Shown here piece after piece: positions 40,716 through 50,590 of a stretch of 64,000 nt of DNA (position 1 is its first letter; each line of letters begins with the position of its first letter). A model generated the notes under the pieces. That model saw only the letters and a list, made by a program, of their open reading frames with translations. It searched no databases and was not told the origin of the DNA. Position numbers and translations under genes: made by a program. The stretch covers positions 1-64,000 of the forward strand of contig NZ_JBAJEY010000006.1 of NCBI RefSeq assembly GCF_039822285.1. Direction: 5' to 3'. Source of the stretch: Thiofaba sp039822285. GTDB lineage: Bacteria > Pseudomonadota > Gammaproteobacteria > Halothiobacillales > Halothiobacillaceae.

Positions 40716-42084
40716 CGTCATGGTCCAGGGGGCCAGTGAGCCGCAGTCCGGCCCGGACGCCGGCGGAGGGCGTCTGGCCCTGATCATCACCGCGGACATC
40801 CAGGCGCGGGACGGGCTGGAGCGCATCTGTCAGCAGGCCGGCTTGCAGTCGCTCGATTGTGTCACGGAGCGCGAGGCGGTGGCCCTAGCGCGCGAGCATC
40901 GCATCGACGTCTGCTGCCTGGCCTTCGCGGCCGACGATCCCTCCCTGGCCTCACTGGTGGGCGGGTTGCGCGTCGAACTGCCCGAGGGGGCGCCCCTCCT
41001 GTTGCTGACCTCCACCGGTGATGCGACGGAACACGAAGCCCTGTTCACGCTGGGCATCACCGAGGTCATCCCGTCCTCGCAGCCGGAAAAGTTGCTCGCC
41101 TACCTCCTCACCCGTGATGCCGAGCGCCGCGATCCGCGTGGCCAGCATATCTACGGCAAGCGCATCCTGCTGGTGGAGGATTCGCGCACCGCGGCCCATG
41201 TCATCACCCGTATGCTGATGGCGCACGGGCTGTTGGTGGACTGGGTGAAACGGGCCGAAGAGGCCCTGGAGCGGGTGCGCGTCCGGCGCTATGACCTGCT
41301 CATCACGGATCTGGTGCTCGAGGGGGCGATGAGCGGCATGGCCCTGGTCGGCCAGCTGCGTCAGTCCGGTTTTGCGGACTTCAGTCTGCCCATCCTGGCC
41401 ATGACCGGCTTCGATGATGCCGCGCGCAGGCGTGAGCTGTTCCGCCTGGGGGTGAACGACTACGTCACCAAGCCGGTGGTGGAGGAAGAGCTGCTGGTGC
41501 GGGCTCGCAATCTCATCATCGCCACGGGTCTCGCGGCGCGGGTCGAGGCCCAGCGCGCACGCCTCAACCTGCTCGAGGTGACTGATCCGCTGACCGGGCT
41601 GCACAACCGGCGCATGCTGTTCTCGCTTGGCGCCAAGTACCTCGCCATGGCGCGTCGCGGCGGCGGGGCGTTCAGCCTGCTCCTGCTGGACCTCGACTGG
41701 CTGGGCGACATCAACATCCAGTACGGCCATGAGGCGGGCGACGAAGTACTGCGCTCGGTGGCGGCCACCCTGCTCAAGGGGGTGCGGGAGAGTGACCTCG
41801 TGACCCGCGTCGGCGATACACGCTTCGCGCTGGCCCTGCCGCACTGCACCGTCGGCGATGCGCTGCATGTGAGTGAGCGCTTCCGCGCGGCCATCGAAGG
41901 CCTGTGGCCGTTCGGCATGCAGGTCACCGCGAGCGTCGGCGTGGCCACCTTCAGCCCGGATATCGACACGGACTTCGATGCGCTTCTGGCTCGCGCCTGT
42001 GCGGCGGTCGATCAGGCGCGGACGGAGGGGCGCAACCGCGTGGTGCTGGCTGGCACCCTGCTCCGGCCGGTCGTCGCCGCTTGA
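40702..42084 (+). CDS. Response regulator REC-REC-GGDEF with degenerate GGDEF motif
   Basis: The product has 460 residues and the same plan as the gene before it. The first receiver is degenerate (CCLAFAADDPS instead of an Asp box). The second is intact (LLITDLVLEGAMSG; YVTKPV). In the GGDEF domain the motif reads RVGDTRF, so catalytic Asp/Glu are lost, yet the I-site RESD five residues upstream remains. It is thus more probably a c-di-GMP sensor or a regulator of its partner than an enzyme. The overlapping start points to coupled synthesis and possible heterodimers. Confidence 0.88.
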   Translation: MSKHDVMVQGASEPQSGPDAGGGRLALIITADIQARDGLERICQQAGLQSLDCVTEREAVALAREHRIDVCCLAFAADDPSLASLVGGLRVELPEGAPLLLLTSTGDATEHEALFTLGITEVIPSSQPEKLLAYLLTRDAERRDPRGQHIYGKRILLVEDSRTAAHVITRMLMAHGLLVDWVKRAEEALERVRVRRYDLLITDLVLEGAMSGMALVGQLRQSGFADFSLPILAMTGFDDAARRRELFRLGVNDYVTKPVVEEELLVRARNLIIATGLAARVEAQRARLNLLEVTDPLTGLHNRRMLFSLGAKYLAMARRGGGAFSLLLLDLDWLGDINIQYGHEAGDEVLRSVAATLLKGVRESDLVTRVGDTRFALALPHCTVGDALHVSERFRAAIEGLWPFGMQVTASVGVATFSPDIDTDFDALLARACAAVDQARTEGRNRVVLAGTLLRPVVAA

Positions 42085-42107
42085 TCAAAGATCATCCTCG
42101 CGGGGTC

Positions 42108-42135
42108 TTGACCTGCGGGGGGCTGTCCTTATGAT
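42108..42135 (+). promoter_or_regulatory. groESL promoter
   Basis: TTGACC and TATGAT are separated by 16 bp. The downstream end touches the CIRCE element, so a bound HrcA would block initiation. Confidence 0.7.
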
Positions 42136-42161
42136 TGGCACTCGCCTGCATCGAGTGCTAA
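42135..42161. promoter_or_regulatory. CIRCE operator of groESL
   Basis: TTGGCACTC-N9-GAGTGCTAA differs from the consensus TTAGCACTC-N9-GAGTGCTAA in one base. HrcA binds this element and represses chaperonin genes until heat stress. hrcA itself is not in the window. Confidence 0.92.
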
Positions 42162-42216
42162 CAATGCCTCTCGATGCTCAACCACCAACCCAACGTATGC
42201 CAAGAGAGTGTGAACC

Positions 42217-42507
42217 ATGAAGATCCGTCCTTTGCATGATCGTGTCCTGATCAAGCGTGTCGAGGAAGAGCTCACCACTGCCAGCGGCATCGTCCTGCCG
42301 GGCAGCGCGGCGGAGAAGCCGAACCGCGGTGAAGTGATCGCCGCCGGCCCGGGCAAGAGCAACGACAAGGGCGAGCTTCGTCCGATCGGCGTGAAAGTCG
42401 GCGATCAGGTCCTGTTTGGCCAATATGCCGGCACCAAGGTCAAGGTCGACGGCGAAGAGCTGCTGATGATGAGCGAGGACGACATCCTCGCCGTGATCGA
42501 GAAGTAA
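42217..42507 (+). CDS. groES: Co-chaperonin GroES
   Basis: The 96-residue product caps the GroEL cavity. It begins MKIRPLHDRVLIKRVEEE and has the mobile-loop region TASGIVLPGSAAEKP around residues 22-36. It is followed by groEL after 46 bases and is transcribed from the CIRCE-controlled promoter. Confidence 0.98.
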   Translation: MKIRPLHDRVLIKRVEEELTTASGIVLPGSAAEKPNRGEVIAAGPGKSNDKGELRPIGVKVGDQVLFGQYAGTKVKVDGEELLMMSEDDILAVIEK

Positions 42508-42553
42508 TTCCAGACTGCAATCCTCTATTCCCCATTTTTAGGAGTTTCATTCC

Positions 42554-44185
<1,632 letters not shown>

Positions 44186-44210
44186 TCATCCCGGACGTCC
44201 TGTCCCTTCC

Positions 44211-44240
44211 GAGCCCCGCCCCGTGCGGGGCTCTCTATTT
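44211..44240 (+). terminator. Rho-independent terminator after groEL (first of two)
   Basis: Stem GAGCCCCGC/GCGGGGCTC with a 5-base loop followed by TCTATTT. Confidence 0.75.
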
Positions 44241-44274
44241 GGAGCCCATCCATTGGATGGGCTCCTGCCTTTTT
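44241..44274 (+). terminator. Rho-independent terminator after groEL (second)
   Basis: Perfect 11-bp stem GGAGCCCATCC/GGATGGGCTCC, 3-base loop, followed by TGCCTTTTT. It stands directly after the first terminator. Confidence 0.8.
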
Positions 44275-44305
44275 GCCCCATCAGGCCACTTTATGCTGAA
44301 ATGGA

Positions 44306-44456
44306 TTTAGGGCGCCTCGAAAAACCGTCACGAGCAGGCGGAGTGCAAGGAGCCCCGCAGCGAATCCCCGAGACATATCAAGTCGATAGGCGAGGGGTGA
44401 GCGAGGAAGCGACGCAGCAATCCGTCTGCGCAGTAGGTTTTTCGAGGTGCCCTTTA
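44306..44456. mobile_element. MITE-like element with 17-bp inverted ends
   Basis: GGGCGCCTCGAAAAACC at 44310 is matched in reverse by GGTTTTTCGAGGTGCCC ending at 44452, with one mismatch. The element is 143 bp, codes for nothing, and is flanked on both sides by TTTA (44306-44309 and 44453-44456), which fits a 4-bp target duplication. It separates the groEL terminators from the cytochrome gene. The mobilising transposase is not in the window and its family is not identified. Confidence 0.7.
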
Positions 44457-44480
44457 TTCATCATGCATGGGGTTGCACGC

Positions 44481-44783
44481 ATGGTACGAAACCTCCTGTT
44501 CCTGACCCTTCTCATGCCCGTCGCCGCGCTGGCGGAGGGCAACCTCGAATCAGGCAAGACCCTTTACAAGGCCCACTGCGCCCTCTGCCACGGGGGGCAA
44601 GGGCAAGGCGTGCCGCCCATGTTCCCCAACCTCACCTCCAAGTCCAGCGAGGCCTATGCCGCCATGATGCAGAACTACCGCGCAGGTATGGGGCACAAGG
44701 TGATGGTGGAGATGGCGAAAAGCCTGAACGAGCAGCAGCTTGAGGATCTTCTGGCCTTCATCGCCACCCTGCCGAGAAAGTAG
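44481..44783 (+). CDS. Small periplasmic c-type cytochrome
   Basis: The product has 100 residues. A signal peptide ends near ALAEG (about residue 19). One haem-binding CALCH follows at about 35-39 and an axial Met candidate lies in the GMGHKVMVEM region near 73. It is a class I monohaem cytochrome, a soluble electron carrier. The start at 44481 is preferred over 44463 because a GGGG lies before it and the signal peptide is then compact. The MITE ends only 28 bases upstream, so its promoter may lie in the MITE. Confidence 0.85.
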   Translation: MVRNLLFLTLLMPVAALAEGNLESGKTLYKAHCALCHGGQGQGVPPMFPNLTSKSSEAYAAMMQNYRAGMGHKVMVEMAKSLNEQQLEDLLAFIATLPRK

Positions 44784-44921
44784 CGGGTGGCGGAAGCCGC
44801 GCAGCCGTACGGATGACCGGCCACGGACGGCCAACTTCTCTTCCCGCACGTACCCAAGGTGAATTCGGGGGGCGGTTGGGGTACATTTGCCCAATCTTTT
44901 GACCATTTCCGGAGTCCTCCC

Positions 44922-45614
44922 ATGTCGAAGTTCCTTATCGCCCCGTCCATCCTCTCCGCCAACTTCGCCAAGCTGGGCGAGGAAGTCGATAACGTGCTGG
45001 CCGCCGGTGCCGATATCGTTCACTTCGATGTGATGGACAACCACTACGTGCCGAACCTGACCATCGGCCCGCTGGTGTGCGAGGCCCTGCGCAAGCACGG
45101 CGTGACCGCGCCGATCGACGTGCATCTGATGGTCAAGCCGGTGGACCGCATCATCCCCGATTTCGCCAAGGCCGGCGCCACCTACATCACCTTCCACCCG
45201 GAGGCCTCCGAGCACATCGACCGCACCATCGGTCTGATCAAGGACTCCGGCTGCAAGGCGGGCCTTGTGTTCAACCCGGCGACCCCGCTGGATGTACTGG
45301 AGTACACCCTGCCCAAGCTGGATATGGTCCTGCTGATGTCGGTCAACCCGGGCTTCGGTGGTCAGAAGTTCATCCCCTACGTGCTGGACAAGGCCCGCAA
45401 GGTCCGCGCCATGATCGACGCGGGCGGCTATGACTGCCGCCTGGAGATCGACGGCGGCGTGGGCCCGGCCAACATCCGCGAGGTGGCCGAGGCCGGCGTG
45501 GATACCTTCGTCGCCGGCTCCGCGATCTTCGGCGCCGCCAAGGACAGCGATCCGCACCGCTATGACTCCGTGATCAAGGCCATGCGCGATGAGCTGGCCA
45601 AGGTCGGTGGCTAA
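44922..45614 (+). CDS. rpe: Ribulose-phosphate 3-epimerase
   Basis: The 230-residue product interconverts ribulose-5-phosphate and xylulose-5-phosphate in the pentose phosphate and Calvin cycles. It begins MSKFLIAPSILSANFAKLGE, and holds the metal-site signatures HFDVMDNHYVPNLTIGP and MSVNPGFGGQKFIP, and ends with the phosphate loop (VAGSAIFGA). The start follows CGGAGTCCTCCC. gph follows after 3 bases. Confidence 0.98.
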   Translation: MSKFLIAPSILSANFAKLGEEVDNVLAAGADIVHFDVMDNHYVPNLTIGPLVCEALRKHGVTAPIDVHLMVKPVDRIIPDFAKAGATYITFHPEASEHIDRTIGLIKDSGCKAGLVFNPATPLDVLEYTLPKLDMVLLMSVNPGFGGQKFIPYVLDKARKVRAMIDAGGYDCRLEIDGGVGPANIREVAEAGVDTFVAGSAIFGAAKDSDPHRYDSVIKAMRDELAKVGG

Positions 45615-45617
45615 GGC

Positions 45618-46295
45618 ATGAAGACTTTTGCCCCGAAGATGGTGCTGTTCGACCTGGACGGCACCCTGATCGACAGCGTGCCCGATCTCGCCTACTGCGT
45701 GGACGAGATGATGAAGCTCCTCGACATGCCCGTGCGCGGCGAAGCGGCCGTGCGCAACTGGGTCGGTAACGGCGTCGAGCGGCTGGTCGAGCGTGCGCTG
45801 ACCAACGACCTGAACGGCAAGCCCGATGCGGTCCTGTTTGCTCGGGCCATGCCGATCTTCAATCAGCTGTACCTCGACAACACCTCTGGACGCTCCTTCC
45901 TCTTTCCGGGGGTCAAGGAGGGGCTGGAGCACGTGAAGTCCCTGGGCCTGCGCATGGGCTGCGTGACCAACAAGGCCGAGCGCTTCACCGTGCCGCTGCT
46001 GAAGGATCTCGGCGTCTTTGATGCGTTCGAGACGGTGATCTCCGGCGACACCCTGCCGGTCAAGAAGCCGGACCCGGGCCCGCTGTTCTACGCCGCCGGC
46101 TGGTTCCACTGCGCCCCGCACGAGGCTCTGATGGTGGGGGACTCCATCTCCGATGTGAAGGCCGCGCGCGCCGCGGGGTTCAACATCGTCTGCATGAGCT
46201 ACGGCTACAACCATGGCGAAGACATCCGCAATTACCATCCGGATGCGGTCATCGACTCCATGGTGGAGCTGAAGGACTTGGTGAAGCCTTCATGA
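45618..46295 (+). CDS. gph: Phosphoglycolate phosphatase (HAD family)
   Basis: The 225-residue product hydrolyses 2-phosphoglycolate, from photorespiration-like side reactions or DNA repair. HAD motif I (FDLDGTLIDS), motif II region CVTNKAERF, motif III Lys and motif IV (MVGDSISDVKAA) are present in order. The rpe-gph-trpE order is common in gammaproteobacteria. Confidence 0.93.
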   Translation: MKTFAPKMVLFDLDGTLIDSVPDLAYCVDEMMKLLDMPVRGEAAVRNWVGNGVERLVERALTNDLNGKPDAVLFARAMPIFNQLYLDNTSGRSFLFPGVKEGLEHVKSLGLRMGCVTNKAERFTVPLLKDLGVFDAFETVISGDTLPVKKPDPGPLFYAAGWFHCAPHEALMVGDSISDVKAARAAGFNIVCMSYGYNHGEDIRNYHPDAVIDSMVELKDLVKPS

Positions 46296-46384
46296 AACGC
46301 TTCCGGGAGACCTGGCAGGGGACGCGATGGCGCGGCGCGTGAGCCGCCTGATCCTCCGTCTGCCCGTTTTCCCGAGATTCCGTC

Positions 46385-47860
46385 ATGCGTCCTGAACAGT
46401 TCGAACAACTCTGCCGCGAGGGCTACAACCGCATCCCCGTGGTGCGCGAGGTCCTCGCCGATCTCGACACGCCTCTCTCCACCTACCTCAAGCTCGCCAA
46501 CGCCCCGTACAGCTACCTGTTCGAGTCCGTGCAGGGCGGCGAGAAATGGGGGCGCTACTCCATCATCGGCCTGCCGGCCCGTACCGTGCTCAGGGTGCGC
46601 GGTCATGCGGTGACCGTGGAGGAGGAGGGGCGAGTGGTGGAGGAGGCCGAGGTGCGCGACCCGCTGGCCTTCATCGAGGCCTTCCAGAAGCGCTTCCGGG
46701 TGCCCGAGCTTGCGGGACTGCCGCGCTTTGCCGGCGGGCTGGTCGGCTATTTCGGCTACGACACCATCCGTTACATCGAACCGCGCCTGGCGGGGGTCGA
46801 GAAACCGGATCCCATCCAGGCGCCGGACATCCTGTTCATGCTCTCCGACGAGCTGGTGGTGTTCGACAACCTGCGCGGGCGCATGCAGCTCATTGTCCAT
46901 GCCCATCCGGGGCAGCTTGCGGCGGCCGAAGCGCGTCTGGATCAGCTTGAGGCGCGCCTGCGCGAGCCGCTGGCCCATCCGCGTCCGGCCCACGCCCCGC
47001 GCCAGGTGAGCGAGGCCGACTTCGTCTCCGGGTTCACCGAGGAGGGCTTCAAGCAGGCGGTGCTCAAGGCCAAGGAGTACATCGCCGCCGGGGATGTGAT
47101 GCAGGTCGTGCTCTCCCAGCGCCTGACCATCCCCTTGACCGCCCGTCCGCTCGACCTCTACCGTGCCCTGCGCGGGCTCAACCCCTCGCCCTACATGTTC
47201 CACCTCGACCTGGGGGATATGGCGGTCGTCGGCTCCTCGCCCGAGATCCTCGTGCGCCTGGAGCATGACGAGGTCACCGTGCGCCCCATCGCGGGGACCC
47301 GCCGCCGCGGACGCACGGAGGATGAGGATCGCGCCTTCGAGGTCGAACTTTTGGCCGACCCGAAGGAGCGCGCCGAGCATCTGATGCTGATCGACCTCGG
47401 CCGCAACGACATTGGCCGGGTGTGCGAGACCGGCAGCGTGCGCCTGACCGAGAAGATGGTCATCGAGCGTTACTCGCACGTCATGCACATCGTTTCCAAT
47501 GTCACGGGCAGGCTGCGCCCCGGCCTGTCCGCCATGGACGTGCTGCGCGCCACCTTCCCGGCCGGTACCGTGTCTGGCGCCCCCAAGGTGCGGGCGATGG
47601 AGATCATCGACGAGCTGGAGCCGGTCAAGCGCGGCGTCTATGCGGGGGCGGTCGGCTACCTCGGCTGGAACGGGGCGATGGACACCGCCATCGCCATCCG
47701 CACCGCGGTGATCAAGAACGGCGAGCTGCACATCCAGGCCGGGGCCGGGGTGGTGTACGACTCGGTGCCGGAGCTCGAGTGGAAGGAGACCATGAACAAG
47801 GGTCGCGCCATCTTCCGCGCCGTGGCCCTGGCCGAGGCGGGCTTGGCGGCCCCGGATTGA
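46385..47860 (+). CDS. trpE: Anthranilate synthase component I
   Basis: The 491-residue product makes anthranilate from chorismate with ammonia from TrpG. It has the Trp-binding element near the start (SYLFESVQGGEKWGRYS), and the chorismate-binding signatures IAGTRRRG and RNDIGRVCETGSV in the C-terminal half. The 90-base leader has no Trp-codon peptide, so no attenuation of the enteric type. trpG lies one gene downstream rather than next to it. Confidence 0.97.
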   Translation: MRPEQFEQLCREGYNRIPVVREVLADLDTPLSTYLKLANAPYSYLFESVQGGEKWGRYSIIGLPARTVLRVRGHAVTVEEEGRVVEEAEVRDPLAFIEAFQKRFRVPELAGLPRFAGGLVGYFGYDTIRYIEPRLAGVEKPDPIQAPDILFMLSDELVVFDNLRGRMQLIVHAHPGQLAAAEARLDQLEARLREPLAHPRPAHAPRQVSEADFVSGFTEEGFKQAVLKAKEYIAAGDVMQVVLSQRLTIPLTARPLDLYRALRGLNPSPYMFHLDLGDMAVVGSSPEILVRLEHDEVTVRPIAGTRRRGRTEDEDRAFEVELLADPKERAEHLMLIDLGRNDIGRVCETGSVRLTEKMVIERYSHVMHIVSNVTGRLRPGLSAMDVLRATFPAGTVSGAPKVRAMEIIDELEPVKRGVYAGAVGYLGWNGAMDTAIAIRTAVIKNGELHIQAGAGVVYDSVPELEWKETMNKGRAIFRAVALAEAGLAAPD

Positions 47861-47904
47861 GGCAGGGATCGCCTGAGGCCGGTCTTGCACCGTAAGTCTT
47901 CACC

Positions 47905-49932
47905 ATGCAGCTGCGCCTCAAGCTCTTCCTGCTCATCTCGCTGATTGCCCTGGCGCTCGACGTGGTGCTGGTCGTCGTCAACCAGCGCAATGCCGAGCGC
48001 AATCTCGAGCAGGCCCTCGCCCTGGAAGGAGAGGCGGTCCGCGCGGCGGTGGAGACTGGCCTGCACGCCAGTCTGACCAACATGCTGCAACTGGCCACCC
48101 TCATCGCGGGGGATGAGCGGGTGCAGCAGGCCTATCTGCGCGGCAAGAAAATGGTGGAGGCGGAGGGGGGCGGCCCAGGGGGAGCCGGTGCCGCGCGCGC
48201 TCGGGACGAACTCCTGGAGGAGGTGGCGCCGGCCTGGGAGCGCATGCAACGGGATTTCGGCGTGCGGCAGCTGCATTTCCACCTCCCGCCAGGGGCGGTC
48301 AGCTTTCTGCGCGTCCATCAGCCTGACCGCTTTGGTGACCGCCTGGATGATGTCCGGCCGCTCGTCGTCGCCACCAACGTCACCCAGCGATCGCATGCCG
48401 GTTTCGAACTCGGGCGCGTGGCCTCCGGGTTGCGCGGCGTGGTGCCCGTTTGGGCGCGCGATCCGGTGACGGGGGAGCAGGTGTATGTCGGCGCCATCGA
48501 GGCCGGTACCTCCTTCGCCATCCTGTTGCAGCAGCTCAAGCGCGGACATCATCAGGACATCGCCATCCTGCTCAAGCGCGAGTACGTGGACGAGCGGATG
48601 TGGCGCGAATTCATCAGCCGTGCCGTCGAGGACGTGCCCTCGGTGTGTGAATGCCTGGTCGAGGCGACCTCCGGCCCCGGCATCTATGAGCTCATGCGCC
48701 AGCCGGTCTTTCGCGACCGCTATTCCCCCGCCGAGGGGCTGCAGACCTACCTCGTGCCGGTGGGGGGGCGGATGCTGGCCGTGACCCGCTTTCCCTTGCA
48801 TGAGTTCGCCCCCGATCCCGACGATCCCCCCAAGGCCGTGGGCGGTTTTGTGACCTGGACGGATGTCAGCGAGCGGGTCCTGGCCCTGGAGCATGACAAT
48901 TGGCGCAATATCGCGATCGCGGCCGGGGGCTTCCTCATGCTTGAGCTGTTCCTGTTCCTGGGCTTCCGTTATGGTTACCGTCGCCTTGAGGAGACGGTGC
49001 GTGAACGGACGCATGCCCTGGACGTTCTCGGGCGCCGGCTGGATGGCATCCTCAATTCGGCGGCTGAGGGGATCCTGGGGCTCGATGGCGGGCTGCGGGT
49101 AACGTTCGCCAACCAGGCGGCATCCAGCCTGACGGGGTGGCCGCTGGAGGCGCTGCAGGGGCGAACGCTGGGGGAGCTGATCGACAGGCAACGGCCGCTG
49201 GCCGGTCTGGCATCCCTCGATGCGCTGCTTCAGCTCGCCGGGGAGGGGCCGATGATCGAGACCCTGTTCCTGCGCCGCGATGGTACGGCGTTCCCCGCTG
49301 AGTGCAGTATCAGCCCGCTGCGGGAAGACGGGATGGCTGGCGTGGTGCTCGTCTTCCGCGACATCAGCGAGCGCAAGGCCCTGGAGGAGCGGATTCGCGA
49401 GCTGGCCTACCATGATCCTCTCACCGGCCTGCCGAACCGGGCGCTGCTGGAGGAGAAGATGCATGACGCCATGGCGTGGTCGCATCGTCATCGCACGTCG
49501 CTCGTCTTGCTCTACATGGATCTGGACGGTTTCAAGCAGGTCAACGACGTATTGGGGCACGAAGCGGGGGACCGCGTCCTGCGGGAAACGGCGACACGGC
49601 TGCGCCAGTGCGTGCGCGAGGTGGATATCCTCAGCCGTCTGGGCGGGGATGAATTCGTGGCGATCCTGCGCGTCGAGCAGGACGATGTGCAGGCGGGGGA
49701 AGAGGTCGCGGAACGCATCATCCATGCCCTGCGCCACCCCATGGATCTTGCCGGGGCTCCTGCGGAGATCGGGGTGAGCATCGGCATCGCCGTTTGTCCA
49801 TGGGATACTGGCGACCTGGATGCCTGCATGCGCCTGGCCGACCAGGCGATGTACGCGGCCAAGCGGGCCGGCAAGAACCGCTGGGTGCGCTATTCCTCCG
49901 AACTTGGGCGGGACGAGGTGGTCCCAGCTTGA
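47905..49932 (+). CDS. Membrane sensor diguanylate cyclase (dCache-PAS-GGDEF)
   Basis: The product has 675 residues. Transmembrane helices lie at about 7-26 and 330-353. The outer domain between them has the pattern FGVRQLHFHLPPGAVSFLRV and QPDRFGDRLDD typical of the dCache_3 group of sensors. A PAS domain (about 375-490) is followed by a GGDEF domain with RLGGDEF and the I-site REVD before it, so the enzyme should be active and product-inhibited. Ligand unknown. It is inserted between trpE and trpG, without obvious role in tryptophan synthesis. Confidence 0.9.
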   Translation: MQLRLKLFLLISLIALALDVVLVVVNQRNAERNLEQALALEGEAVRAAVETGLHASLTNMLQLATLIAGDERVQQAYLRGKKMVEAEGGGPGGAGAARARDELLEEVAPAWERMQRDFGVRQLHFHLPPGAVSFLRVHQPDRFGDRLDDVRPLVVATNVTQRSHAGFELGRVASGLRGVVPVWARDPVTGEQVYVGAIEAGTSFAILLQQLKRGHHQDIAILLKREYVDERMWREFISRAVEDVPSVCECLVEATSGPGIYELMRQPVFRDRYSPAEGLQTYLVPVGGRMLAVTRFPLHEFAPDPDDPPKAVGGFVTWTDVSERVLALEHDNWRNIAIAAGGFLMLELFLFLGFRYGYRRLEETVRERTHALDVLGRRLDGILNSAAEGILGLDGGLRVTFANQAASSLTGWPLEALQGRTLGELIDRQRPLAGLASLDALLQLAGEGPMIETLFLRRDGTAFPAECSISPLREDGMAGVVLVFRDISERKALEERIRELAYHDPLTGLPNRALLEEKMHDAMAWSHRHRTSLVLLYMDLDGFKQVNDVLGHEAGDRVLRETATRLRQCVREVDILSRLGGDEFVAILRVEQDDVQAGEEVAERIIHALRHPMDLAGAPAEIGVSIGIAVCPWDTGDLDACMRLADQAMYAAKRAGKNRWVRYSSELGRDEVVPA

Positions 49933-49984
49933 GGGCCGCAGGGCCCGTGACATGCGCCGGATCATCGCCGGCAGGGGTTTGATG

Positions 49985-50590
49985 ATGCTTTTGATGATCG
50001 ACAACTACGATTCCTTCACCTACAACCTCGTCCAGTACCTGGGCGAGCTTGGGGCCGAGGTGGAGGTGCATCGCAATGACGCCATCACCCTGGAGGACAT
50101 CGAGCGCATGGCGCCCAGCCACCTGATGATCTCTCCCGGCCCCTGCAGTCCGAGCGAGGCCGGCATCTCGGTGGCCGCGATCCGCCATTTCGCCGGCAAG
50201 CTGCCGATCTTCGGTGTGTGCCTCGGTCACCAGGCCATCGGCCAGGCCTTCGGCGGCAACATCATCCGCGCCAAGCAGATCATGCACGGCAAGACCTCGC
50301 AGGTGTTCCACGAGGGCAAGGGCGTGTTCGCCGGCCTGCCGAACCCGTTCGAGGCGACGCGCTACCACTCGCTGGTGATCGAGCGCGAGAGCTTGCCGGA
50401 ATGCCTCGAGATCACCGCCTGGACCACGAATCCGGACGGCTCGTTCGAGGAGATCATGGGCGTGCAGCACCGCGAATACACCATCGAGGGCGTGCAGTTC
50501 CACCCCGAGTCGATCCTGACCGAACATGGTCATGACATGCTGCGCAACTTCCTCGCCATGCGGGGCGGGCGCCGCGCCCAGGCCGCCTGA
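49985..50590 (+). CDS. trpG: Anthranilate synthase component II (glutamine amidotransferase)
   Basis: The 201-residue product releases ammonia from glutamine for TrpE. The catalytic Cys lies in FGVCLGHQAIG near residue 80, and the His/Glu in VQFHPESI. It begins MLLMIDNYDSFTYN; the ATG three bases upstream is also possible. It may serve p-aminobenzoate synthesis as well. The MFS gene starts in the stop region. Confidence 0.96.
   Translation: MLLMIDNYDSFTYNLVQYLGELGAEVEVHRNDAITLEDIERMAPSHLMISPGPCSPSEAGISVAAIRHFAGKLPIFGVCLGHQAIGQAFGGNIIRAKQIMHGKTSQVFHEGKGVFAGLPNPFEATRYHSLVIERESLPECLEITAWTTNPDGSFEEIMGVQHREYTIEGVQFHPESILTEHGHDMLRNFLAMRGGRRAQAA

Noticed and set aside
46327..46395. Possible trp leader peptide before trpE
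   Set aside because: The 22-codon frame has no Trp codon and no alternative hairpins of an attenuator follow.
47656..50004. 782-codon - strand frame antisense to the dCache-GGDEF gene
   Set aside because: Shadow of a GC-rich gene; the + strand carries GGDEF and PAS motifs.
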